A DNA stretch of 64,000 nucleotides from DATKJS01 sp050015275 (GTDB taxonomy: Bacteria; Acidobacteriota; Aminicenantia; Aminicenantales; Saccharicenantaceae): NCBI GenBank assembly GCA_050015275.1, contig JBEKBS010000001.1, positions 124,001-188,000 on the forward strand, given 5' to 3'. Shown in pieces: positions 8,648 through 15,749 of this stretch. The position numbers and the translations under genes were made by a program. Each line of letters starts with the position of its first letter. Positions within the stretch are counted from its first letter, which is position 1. The notes under the pieces were generated by a model. The model was given only the letters and a program-made list of their open reading frames with translations, was not told the origin of the DNA and did no database searches.

Positions 8648-9846
8648 AGTTCCAAATCCCCATCGGACCCCAGCACCCGGCCCTCAAGGAGCCCATCAGC
8701 CTGCGGATGACCGTCGAGGGCGAAGTCATCCAGGACGCCGACATCCGCCTGGGCTACAACCACCGCGGCCTGGAGAAGCTGGCCGAGGAAAAGACCTGGA
8801 TCCAGAATATCTACCTGACCGAGCGGATCTGCGGCATCTGCTCCCACTCCCACGCCACCTGTTTTGTCCAGGGGGCGGAGAAACTCATGGAGATCGTTCC
8901 GCCCAAGCGGGGCCTGTACATCCGCTACCTCGTTTCGGAGCTCGAGCGCGTCCACAGCCACCTCCTCTGGCTCGGCGTCGCCGGCCACGAGGCCGGCTTC
9001 GACTCCTTTTTCATGTACACCTGGAGGGACCGCGAGATCGTCATGGACCTCCTCGAGCTCATCTCGGGCAATCGCGTCCACTATGCCATGAACACCCTCG
9101 GCGGCGTCCGCCGCGACATCGACGAGGGCCAGAAGGCCAAGATCCTTGAAGGCGTCGCGGCCCTCAGGAAGCGGAGCGAATACTATTTCCACATCGGGGC
9201 CAATGAGCCGAGCTTCGTCGCCCGGATCGCCGGGGTCGGCCTTCTGACGAAAGAGCAGGCCGTCAGCCTCTGCGCCGTCGGCCCCACGGCCCGGGCCTCG
9301 GGCATCACCCGTGATGTCCGCAAGGATGACCCTTGCGCCGTCTACGACGAGATGGATTTCGAGGTCGGAACGGCCGACAGCTGTGACGTCCTCGGACGCG
9401 TTGTCGTCCGCGTCAAGGAGCTCCTGGAATCCTACAAGATTATCGAGCAGATCCTCCACAAGCTCTCCCCCGGCGACATCGTGGTCAAGGCCCCGCGCAA
9501 GGCCAAGCCCAACGAGGTCGTCAGCCGTTACGAGGCCCCCCGGGGGGAGAACATGCATTACATCAAGAGCAACGGGACCGACAAGCCCGAGCGGCTCAAG
9601 GTCCGCGCCCCGACCCTCGCCAATTATCCAGCCACAGTCGCCATGCTGAAAAGCGGGTTCATCGCGGACATCCCCCTGATCTTCGCCGCCATCGACCCCT
9701 GCATCTGCTGCGCGGAGCGGACCGTGAGCCTGGTCAACGCGCGGAACGGCGAAGAGACGACCGTCCGCTTGAGCGACCTTCGCCGGCGGGCGATCGAGCA
9801 ACATAAAAACGCCCCCCCGAAAAGGAATGCGGTATGGCCGTTCTGA
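8644..9846 (+). CDS. Group 4 [NiFe] hydrogenase large (catalytic) subunit, NuoD-like
   Basis: 400 residues. Both NiFe-binding motifs are intact: Cys63-x-x-Cys66 in RICGICSHSH and Cys353-x-x-Cys356 in DPCICCAER. Complex I NuoD lacks all four cysteines, so this is a true hydrogenase-type active site, normally coupling ferredoxin oxidation to H2 production or the reverse. A 41-residue tail follows Arg359. This suits cleavage by the HycI-type protease at 11487, which in the HycE family removes such a tail after nickel insertion. The start overlaps the preceding gene. Confidence 0.92.
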   Translation: MKFQIPIGPQHPALKEPISLRMTVEGEVIQDADIRLGYNHRGLEKLAEEKTWIQNIYLTERICGICSHSHATCFVQGAEKLMEIVPPKRGLYIRYLVSELERVHSHLLWLGVAGHEAGFDSFFMYTWRDREIVMDLLELISGNRVHYAMNTLGGVRRDIDEGQKAKILEGVAALRKRSEYYFHIGANEPSFVARIAGVGLLTKEQAVSLCAVGPTARASGITRDVRKDDPCAVYDEMDFEVGTADSCDVLGRVVVRVKELLESYKIIEQILHKLSPGDIVVKAPRKAKPNEVVSRYEAPRGENMHYIKSNGTDKPERLKVRAPTLANYPATVAMLKSGFIADIPLIFAAIDPCICCAERTVSLVNARNGEETTVRLSDLRRRAIEQHKNAPPKRNAVWPF

Positions 9847-10805
9847 GAACACTCCTGTATCTCATCGTCTACCCGGGACTCCTGTTCATTTTTATCTACT
9901 CCACGTTCTGCGAGTGGTTCGACCGGAAGGTCTACGCCCGGCTCCAGAACCGGATGGGACCGACCCACACCGGCCGCTTCGGCCTTCTCCAGCCCATCGC
10001 CGACTTCGTCAAGCTCCTGGCCAAGGAGGACATCGTGCCCGAGGCCGCCGACAGGCGCTTGTTCTCTCTCCTGCCAGTTTTCGGCCTGGCCGTCGTATCC
10101 ACCGCGGCGTTATTGCTCCCGGTCTGGAATTTCGACCTGGCCTCGCCCGGGATGACGTCGTTCTCGGGGGACGTCATCGTCATCCTCTACCTCCTGAGCC
10201 TCCCGACCCTCATCCTTTTCCTGGCCGCCTGGTCGTCGACCAACCTCTTCTCCACGATCGGCGGCTCCCGTGTCCTGACTATGCTCTTCGGCTATGAGGT
10301 GCCGCTCTTCCTGTCCGTCCTCAGCCCGGCCATCCTGGCCAACTCCTGGCGCCTGGCCGAGATCGCGGCCTTCTACCAGAAGAAGCCCCTCCTCATCCTG
10401 CCGAACCTCCTCGGATTCGCGATCGCCGTCATCGCCGTCCAGGCCAAGCTGGAGCGGACGCCCTTCGACATCCCCCACGCCGAGACCGAGATCGTCGGCG
10501 GGACGTTCACCGAATACTCGGGGAAGAAGCTGGCCCTCTTCCGGCTGATGATGGACATCGAGCTCGTCGTCGCGAGCGGCCTCCTGGCCACCGTTTTCCT
10601 GGGCGGGTTCCCAGGCGGCGCGATCATCGGACTCCTGCATTTCGTGATCAAGACCCTCTTCGTCATCTTTCTCCTGGCCCTCATCCGGGCCTTGACCTCA
10701 CGGATCCGGGTCGACCAGGTCGTCACCCTGGCTTGGAAATACCTGGCCCCGCTGGCTGTGCTTCAGCTCCTGATCGTCATCCTCCTGAAGGGATTCCTGA
10801 AATGA
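9834..10805 (+). CDS. NuoH-like (HycD/EchB) membrane anchor subunit
   Basis: 323 residues with about eight membrane segments. The conserved cytoplasmic loop ERTPFDIPHAETEIVGG and the following EYSG match NuoH, where it contacts the catalytic module. The AAAAGGA upstream of ATG 9834 supports the start, which lies 13 bases inside the large-subunit gene. It links the catalytic arm to the membrane arm. Confidence 0.88.
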   Translation: MAVLRTLLYLIVYPGLLFIFIYSTFCEWFDRKVYARLQNRMGPTHTGRFGLLQPIADFVKLLAKEDIVPEAADRRLFSLLPVFGLAVVSTAALLLPVWNFDLASPGMTSFSGDVIVILYLLSLPTLILFLAAWSSTNLFSTIGGSRVLTMLFGYEVPLFLSVLSPAILANSWRLAEIAAFYQKKPLLILPNLLGFAIAVIAVQAKLERTPFDIPHAETEIVGGTFTEYSGKKLALFRLMMDIELVVASGLLATVFLGGFPGGAIIGLLHFVIKTLFVIFLLALIRALTSRIRVDQVVTLAWKYLAPLAVLQLLIVILLKGFLK

Positions 10806-11224
10806 AAATCGCGGCCTTCCTCCCCGAACTCATCCGCAGTCTCTTCAAGAAAACAGCCACCGTCGATTACCCCTTCAAGAAGCTCGAGGTGCCGAAGGGC
10901 TTCCGGGGCACCCCGTTCCTCCACCCGGAGATGTGCATCGTCTGCCGGGCCTGCGAGCGTGACTGCCCGGCCGAGGCCATCGAGATCACGGCGGTCAACG
11001 AGGCCGAGAAGAAGTTCAGGATGGTCATCCACAACGACCGCTGCATCCACTGCGCCCAGTGCGTGGATTCCTGCCCGACGGCCCCGAAGGCCATGGGCAT
11101 TGACAACCTCTTCGAGATCGCCGATTTCGACCGGCACAACCTGAAGAAGGAATGGGTCTACGTCCGGGCCGTCATCAAGCCCAAGGCGGCCGTGCCGAAG
11201 CCGGACGCCGCCCCTGAGGCCTGA
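10802..11224 (+). CDS. NuoI-like 2[4Fe-4S] ferredoxin subunit
   Basis: 140 residues from ATG 10802, which overlaps the previous stop (ATGA). Two complete cluster motifs are visible: Cys45-48-51-55 and Cys81-84-87-91 (C-x2-C-x2-C-x3-CP twice). It would accept electrons from a soluble ferredoxin. No NADH-oxidising subunits (NuoE/F/G) are in the window. It has a short Ala/Pro-rich tail and is the last operon gene before intergenic repeat B. Confidence 0.9.
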   Translation: MKIAAFLPELIRSLFKKTATVDYPFKKLEVPKGFRGTPFLHPEMCIVCRACERDCPAEAIEITAVNEAEKKFRMVIHNDRCIHCAQCVDSCPTAPKAMGIDNLFEIADFDRHNLKKEWVYVRAVIKPKAAVPKPDAAPEA

Positions 11225-11270
11225 GACCTCATTAAACCCATTGTTGGTTGCGGACTCGTGGGGAGCCCCT

Positions 11271-11444
11271 CCGGCAGGGAGCGCATTCCGAGGAGCGACC
11301 ATCAGAAGTGTGGCGGAGCGGCTCGGAGCCGCACTTCTGGTAAATATCTGAAACGAGTCTCTGAGTATTGCCCTTGAGACTGTTCCTCTTTACCATCCCT
11401 GCCCGCGCCGCGCTCTATGTTTTCTCCGGGACATCCCCCTTGCG
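11271..11444 (+). repeat. Dispersed modular intergenic repeat, copy B
   Basis: Bases 11271-11353 match copy A (minus strand) and, less closely, copy D. A 12-bp hairpin has arms 11303-11314 and 11328-11339 (one wobble) and ends in CTTCTGGTAAATATCTGA. A degenerate second block at 11397-11444 (TCTCCGGGACATCCCCCTTG) corresponds to the 3' block of copies C and D. It lies directly 3' of the hydrogenase operon. No gene is seen in the 262-bp gap. Confidence 0.8.
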
Positions 11445-11472
11445 TCCGCTTAATCCTTATCCACGGATCTTG

Positions 11473-11478
11473 TATAAT
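11473..11478 (+). promoter_or_regulatory. -10 element just ahead of the hycI start
   Basis: A perfect TATAAT lies 8 bases before the ATG at 11487; no good -35 is seen at 16-18 bases. Transcription starting at the usual distance would begin at or next to the ATG, so the mRNA may be leaderless. TTATCCACG at 11457-11465 is one base off a DnaA box. Confidence 0.45.
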
Positions 11479-11486
11479 AAAGGCGG

Positions 11487-12029
11487 ATGCACAAACCAAT
11501 TCCCTGGAAGGCCCGCCTGGCGAAGGAGCTGGGCCGGCCGGAGAGGCTGGCTGTCCTCGGCGTGGGGAACGTTTCCCGGGGGGACGACGCCGCCGGTGTT
11601 TTATGCGCCGCGGCTTTGGACCGGCTCGCCGGGCCCTCGGCCAATCCCCGCCTGAAAGTCTTCATCGCCTACGAGGCGCCGGAGAATTTCACCGGAGCGG
11701 TCAGGGATTTCGGGCCGTCCCACGTCCTCGTCATCGACGCGGCCGCCGGGGGCTACGCCCCGGGGACGGTTTTCGCGGTGGAGCCTGCCGCGATCCCGGA
11801 TGAGGACGTTTCGACTCACAGGACGCCGATTTCAACGCTCGCCGCATACTTAGAAAAGACGCTTTGTTGCCGGGTCGTCGTTCTCGGGATAGAACCGGGG
11901 GCCTTCGAAACCCGCGAGGCCCTTACCCCCGGGGTTCAGGCGGCGGTCGAGAAGCTGTCCGCCTGGCTGGCCGCTTTCGTCGACCGGCGGCTCAGATCTT
12001 CATCGGCATCAGGACATAGATATTCTTGA
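11487..12029 (+). CDS. hycI: Hydrogenase maturation endopeptidase (HycI/M52 family)
   Basis: 180 residues. The family motifs are visible: GVGNVSRGDDAAG near residue 27 (the first metal-binding acidic residue), the AYEAPENF segment, VIDAA near residue 80 (second acidic residue) and STHRTP (metal-binding His). The enzyme trims the C-terminus of the NiFe large subunit after metal insertion, and the large subunit at 8644 has a suitable tail. It starts 262 bases after the hydrogenase operon. Its last 38 bases overlap the 3' end of convergent dnaN. The N-terminal ~20 residues are longer than usual for HycI; no better start is visible. Confidence 0.85.
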   Translation: MHKPIPWKARLAKELGRPERLAVLGVGNVSRGDDAAGVLCAAALDRLAGPSANPRLKVFIAYEAPENFTGAVRDFGPSHVLVIDAAAGGYAPGTVFAVEPAAIPDEDVSTHRTPISTLAAYLEKTLCCRVVVLGIEPGAFETREALTPGVQAAVEKLSAWLAAFVDRRLRSSSASGHRYS

Positions 12030-13089
12030 GCTCTTCCTCGGCCTCGGGCTTGAGGAGGACGGCGCTGTTCTCGTCCTTGATCTCGAACGTCACGCGCTCC
12101 GACGTGACCGCCGTCAGGAAGTCCAGCAGGTACTGCGAGTTGAAGCCGATCTCGAGGTCCTGTCCCTTGTACTCGACGTCCAGCCTGTCCCTGGCTTCGC
12201 CGATCTCCGGGTTCGAGGAGAAAAGCTTCATCCGGTTTTTCTCGAGGTAGAACTTGATCCCCTTCGACCGCTCGGCCGAGAGCAGGGAGACCCGGCGGAT
12301 GGCTCCGGCCAGGTCTTCCCTCGATAAAGACAGGAGGTTCGGGTTGTCCTTCGGGATGACGGCCTGGTAATTCGGGAACTTGCTTTCGATGATCCTCGAG
12401 ATCAGGGTCCGCGCCCCGACCTTGAAGAAAAGGTTGTTTTCGTCAAGGTCGAATTCGACCTCCTCGTCCTCGAATTTCCTGAGCTCGACCAGGGTTTTCT
12501 TGGCCACGATGACGCTGAGCTCTTTCTCGACCTTGAGCCCGTCCTCCGCCTTGGCCGTGTACGCAAGCCGGTGGCCGTCCGTGCTCACGAGCTCCATGTG
12601 CTTGTTCTTGAGCGACAGGAGCGCCCCATTGAGGTAGTACCGCTGCTCCTGGGTGATCGCATAAAGGACCCGGTCGATCATGTCCTTCACGTCCTTCAAG
12701 GGCAGCTTGATTTTTTTCTCGAACTTCGCCTCCGGGACCTGGGGGTAATCCTCCTTCTGCATGCACAGGACCTTGAACTCGCTCTCCCCTGCCGTGATCT
12801 CGATCGTTTCGCCCTTCAGCTCGACCGTCACGCCCTGGCCTTCCGGGAGCGACTTGACGATCTCGAAGATCTTCTTCCCGTTGACCGTGATTGCGCCCGG
12901 CTTCTGGATCTCCGCGGCGAAGTGCGTCTTCAAACCGACTTCGAGGTCCGTGCCGGTCAGGTCGACCTCTTTTTCGGACACGTTCATCAGGATGTTGGCC
13001 AGGATCGGCATCGTATTCCGCTTTTCGACGATGCCCTGGAGGAGTTGAAGCTCATCGAGAAAGATTTCTTTCGGGACTGAGAATTTCAT
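11992..13089 (-). CDS. dnaN: DNA polymerase III beta sliding clamp
   Basis: 365 residues, the normal length, with recognisable three-domain clamp sequence beginning MKFSVPKEIF and ending in the YVLMPMKI type of C-terminus (LMPMR-like). It is the processivity ring of the replicase. AAAGGTG lies about 7 bases before the ATG. It is downstream of dnaA on the same strand, separated by 127 bases that hold an AT-rich tract, DnaA-box-like sites and its own promoter. Confidence 0.96.
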   Translation of the reverse strand: MKFSVPKEIFLDELQLLQGIVEKRNTMPILANILMNVSEKEVDLTGTDLEVGLKTHFAAEIQKPGAITVNGKKIFEIVKSLPEGQGVTVELKGETIEITAGESEFKVLCMQKEDYPQVPEAKFEKKIKLPLKDVKDMIDRVLYAITQEQRYYLNGALLSLKNKHMELVSTDGHRLAYTAKAEDGLKVEKELSVIVAKKTLVELRKFEDEEVEFDLDENNLFFKVGARTLISRIIESKFPNYQAVIPKDNPNLLSLSREDLAGAIRRVSLLSAERSKGIKFYLEKNRMKLFSSNPEIGEARDRLDVEYKGQDLEIGFNSQYLLDFLTAVTSERVTFEIKDENSAVLLKPEAEEELKNIYVLMPMKI

Positions 13090-13109
13090 GTCGGCACCTT
13101 TCGCATCGC

Positions 13110-13193
13110 GTTCATGGATTTATTTATATTCTTCCTATAAAGACATATCAAATCAATAAGGAAAAGAATAAAGTCCTGTGGAAATGTGAATAA
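13110..13193. other. Candidate replication origin segment (AT-rich tract with DnaA boxes)
   Basis: In the dnaA-dnaN gap, 13110-13172 is strikingly AT-rich compared with its surroundings. It abuts a consensus DnaA box (TTATTCACA on the minus strand, 13185-13193) overlapping by one base an ATTTCCACA variant (13177-13185). A box cluster plus AT-rich unwinding element between dnaA and dnaN is the Bacillus-type oriC layout. This is a candidate only; GC skew and strand switching would need checking. Confidence 0.5.
13123..13151 (-). promoter_or_regulatory. Promoter of dnaN
   Basis: On the minus strand: TTGATA (13146-13151), a 17-base spacer, TATAAA (13123-13128). It lies 34 bases before the dnaN ATG, so dnaN can be transcribed apart from dnaA. 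Confidence 0.6.
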
Positions 13194-13216
13194 CCGGCCC
13201 ATCTGGCTGATCATGC

Positions 13217-14548
13217 TCATTGGATGAAGACGATGAGACTGTTGATTTCCTTGTTGAATTCGGGATCGTCGGCCCGGAGCTTCTCGATCTTGCGGACGGA
13301 ATGGATGACGGTGGTGTGGTGTTTTCCACCGAATTTCTTGCCGATTTCCGGGAGTGAGGATTTCGTCATCTCCTTGGCCAGGTACATCGCGATCTGACGG
13401 GGGAAGGCGATCTTGGGGGAGTTGTTCTTGCTCTTGAGCTGGGAGGGCTTGATCTTGAACTTGTGACAGATGAGTTTCTGGATCTTTTCCACAGTGATGA
13501 CCGTCGTCGAGGCGTCCAGAAGACCTTTCAGGGCCTCTTTCGTCAGATCGAGGTCGATCTTTTCGCCCTTGAGGGAGGCGAAGGCGATGACCCTGCGGAG
13601 GTAGCCCTCGAGCTCGCGGATATTGGACTGGACCTTGTCGGCGATGTACAGGGCCACGGATTCGGGCAGGGAGACGGCTTCGGCCTCGGCCTTTTTCTGG
13701 AGGATGGCGATCCGCGTCTCGATGTCGGGGGGTTTGAGGTCGGCGATCAGCCCCCACTCGAAGCGGGAGCGGAAACGGTCCTCGAGGTGAGGGATCTCCT
13801 TGGGCGGACAGTCGCTCGAGATGACGATCTGCTTCTGGCTGTCATAAAGGTGGTTGAAGGTGTGGAAAAACTCTTCCTTCGTCCGCTCCCGGCCGGAGAG
13901 GTAGTGGATGTCGTCCATCAGCAAGACGTCGACGCTGCGGTATTTCTCACGGAATTCGAGGATTTTTCCATACTGGAGGTGGTTGACGAGGTCGTTCATG
14001 AATTTTTCGGTCGTCACGTAAAGGATCTTGAGGCGGTGGTTGTGCTCGAGAGAATAGTGGCCGATGGCGTTCATGAGGTGAGTCTTGCCGAGGCCGGCCC
14101 CCCCGTAGACGTAGAGGGGGTTGTAGGACTTGGCCGGGTTCTTGGCGACGGCCAGGGCGGCGGCGTGGGCGAACTGGTTGGAGCTTCCGACGACGAAATT
14201 CTCGAAGGTGTAATTCGGGTTGAGGTTCGGGTTGATGGACAGGCCCTGCTTCGATTTCCGGTCTTCGGGCGAGCGCCGCATGAACGCCGAGGGCGTATCG
14301 TCGTAGATATAGCGGACCTCCATGGGCTTCTTGAACAGCTCCTTGGAACAGTCGCTGATGATGTTGGAATAGTGGAAAGAGAGCCAGTCGCGGAAATAGG
14401 AATTGGGGACCTTGATGTACAGGCACTCCTGGTCCTGCCCGATGAAGCTCGTCGGCTCGAACCAGGTCTCGAAGCTGTTCGGGTCGATCTTCTCCTCGAC
14501 GGCCCGCAGGAGTTGGATCCAAGGATTTTGTTTTTCTTCAGGTTCCAT
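13217..14548 (-). CDS. dnaA: Chromosomal replication initiator protein DnaA
   Basis: 443 residues from ATG 14548 (MEPEEKQNPW). The frame stays open upstream to 14905, but that part has no DnaA-like sequence. Domain I is at residues ~1-80. The AAA+ domain begins near residue 105 with NPLYVYGGAGLGKTHL (Walker A) and LLMDDIHYLSG (Walker B). The C-terminal DNA-binding domain has the signature FGGKHHTTVIHSVRKIE. It initiates replication by binding DnaA boxes and opening the origin. Several TTTTCCACA boxes lie just upstream (14562-14593), suggesting autoregulation. There is no clear Shine-Dalgarno. Confidence 0.96.
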   Translation of the reverse strand: MEPEEKQNPWIQLLRAVEEKIDPNSFETWFEPTSFIGQDQECLYIKVPNSYFRDWLSFHYSNIISDCSKELFKKPMEVRYIYDDTPSAFMRRSPEDRKSKQGLSINPNLNPNYTFENFVVGSSNQFAHAAALAVAKNPAKSYNPLYVYGGAGLGKTHLMNAIGHYSLEHNHRLKILYVTTEKFMNDLVNHLQYGKILEFREKYRSVDVLLMDDIHYLSGRERTKEEFFHTFNHLYDSQKQIVISSDCPPKEIPHLEDRFRSRFEWGLIADLKPPDIETRIAILQKKAEAEAVSLPESVALYIADKVQSNIRELEGYLRRVIAFASLKGEKIDLDLTKEALKGLLDASTTVITVEKIQKLICHKFKIKPSQLKSKNNSPKIAFPRQIAMYLAKEMTKSSLPEIGKKFGGKHHTTVIHSVRKIEKLRADDPEFNKEINSLIVFIQ

Positions 14549-14561
14549 GGGCACTATTAAT

Positions 14562-14593
14562 TTTTCCACAGAATTTTCCACATCTGTGGAAAA
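14562..14593. promoter_or_regulatory. DnaA-box-like cluster upstream of dnaA
   Basis: TTTTCCACA occurs at 14562-14570 and 14574-14582 and inverted (TGTGGAAAA) at 14585-14593. The last two form a perfect 9-bp inverted repeat separated by two bases. The same 9-mer also occurs inside dnaA at 13485-13493 and inverted at 13861-13869. This is one base off the TTATCCACA consensus, and clustering at dnaA suggests it is used by DnaA. Confidence 0.6.
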
Positions 14594-14730
14594 GCCTCCC
14601 CCGGCGATGGAGGGTTCGGGAAAGGCTCGGCCATCATAGCATTTTGACCCCCCCATTTCAAGCTTTTTTTTGGGGGAAACCGCGTTCCGGAGGGGCCCGG
14701 GAGGCCGACGGGCCAGGGCGGGATGAGATC

Positions 14731-15396
14731 TCACTTCTCGGCCGGGGGGCGGCCGAAAAGAGAGGGGAAAAGCCTGGCCTTGACGGCGGGAAGGAGGTCG
14801 AAAAGGGCGAATTCGGCCGTCTGCTGGATATCGCTGTAGGTCCTCGTTTCCTTGATGCTTTTTTTCAGGATGGTCTGGCCGCTCGAGGCGTCGATCAGGG
14901 AACAATCGACGGCCAGGGTGAAGCGCTTTCGCTCCGCGAGGCCCCGGTTCTCAAGGCTGAAGGGGCCGTCCACCGGAACGCCTGACTCCAGCAGGGCCTT
15001 CTGGGGTTGGCCGCGGAGGCCCGCCGTCCCGACAAGGAAAACGGCCCTCTTCAGTCCGGCCCCGGCCGATGCCCAACGGTCCTTGTCGTCAACGGTACCT
15101 GCCGCATCCCTGACGACAGCGCGCCGGGAGACCGTGCCCTTGAACTCCCGCCGCAGCTCCGTCTCGAGGTACTCGGACAGGCTTCGGCCAAGGTCAAGGT
15201 CCGGGACGGGCTCAATCTCTTTGAAATCCACCACGATCGTTTCGTAGCTGCTCAAGGGCCCCGCGAGGGAGACGGCCGGCGGTTCGGCCGGAGCCCTGGG
15301 GAGAACCCCGGCGGGGCCGACCCGCGGGCGGCACCGGCCGAGACCGGCCGCACAGACGAGGACCAACGCCAGAGTCAGGACATCGTTCTTCGTCAT
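14731..15396 (-). CDS. Exported protein of unknown function
   Basis: 221 residues. The N-terminus has a hydrophobic signal segment (LTLALVLVCAAG). A cysteine follows at residue 22, but the preceding residues (LGR-C) do not fit a standard lipobox. The body contains YETIVVDFKEIE followed by LGRSLSEYLETELRREF and a repeated charged-hydrophobic pattern, reminiscent of periplasmic lipoproteins that assemble surface machinery. I do not recognise a specific family. It is divergent from rpmB, downstream of nothing, and no clear ribosome-binding site is seen. Confidence 0.55.
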   Translation of the reverse strand: MTKNDVLTLALVLVCAAGLGRCRPRVGPAGVLPRAPAEPPAVSLAGPLSSYETIVVDFKEIEPVPDLDLGRSLSEYLETELRREFKGTVSRRAVVRDAAGTVDDKDRWASAGAGLKRAVFLVGTAGLRGQPQKALLESGVPVDGPFSLENRGLAERKRFTLAVDCSLIDASSGQTILKKSIKETRTYSDIQQTAEFALFDLLPAVKARLFPSLFGRPPAEK

Positions 15397-15457
15397 GGAC
15401 CGGACGGGATAAAGCTACGCCCTTGCCGGGCGGCCGTCAAGCGGGCGGCACCCCCAT

Positions 15458-15486
15458 TTGCCTTGACCGGCGTTTTATGGTATAAA
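15458..15486 (+). promoter_or_regulatory. Promoter of rpmB
   Basis: TTGCCT at 15458-15463, 17-base spacer, TATAAA at 15481-15486, about 35 bases before the rpmB ATG. A TTGACC at 15463 is too close to the -10 to pair with it. Confidence 0.5.
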
Positions 15487-15520
15487 CTCAACTTCAATTT
15501 GGAACGAGAGAGCGACGACC

Positions 15521-15712
15521 ATGCCGAAAATTTGCGAGATCTGCCAAAAAGGGCCCGTGTTCGGGCATAGCATCAGCCATTCCCACAAAGCGTCTCCGAA
15601 GAAATGGAAGCCCAACCTCCAGCACGTCAAAGCCCAGACTCCCAAGGGCGTTCGCCAGATCTGGGTGTGCACGAGATGCCTCCGGACAGGGAAGGTCGCC
15701 AAGGCCCGTTGA
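15521..15712 (+). CDS. rpmB: Ribosomal protein bL28
   Basis: 63 residues, normal length. It begins with MPKICEICQKGPVFGH and has a second cysteine pair at VCTRCLRTG, so it is the zinc-ribbon (four-cysteine) version of L28. It is monocistronic, convergent with rel, with 37 bases between the stops. Confidence 0.95.
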   Translation: MPKICEICQKGPVFGHSISHSHKASPKKWKPNLQHVKAQTPKGVRQIWVCTRCLRTGKVAKAR

Positions 15713-15749
15713 CCCCCCGCGGATATCAGCGAAAAAATCTCCTTTCGGA

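Noticed and set aside
8644..9846. Complex I or Mbx/Mbs (non-hydrogenase) assignment of the catalytic subunit
   Set aside because: Both CxxC motifs for NiFe are complete, which complex I NuoD lacks; hydrogenase is the better reading.
14645..14680. Possible terminator with C-run and T-run (GACCCCCCCATTTC ... TTTGGGGG)
   Set aside because: The stem would be only a homopolymer C/G pairing with a long loop, and it lies upstream of dnaA, not at a gene end.
14549..14905. 119-codon N-terminal extension of DnaA
   Set aside because: The extra sequence is not DnaA-like and contains the DnaA-box cluster; the normal domain I begins at 14548.
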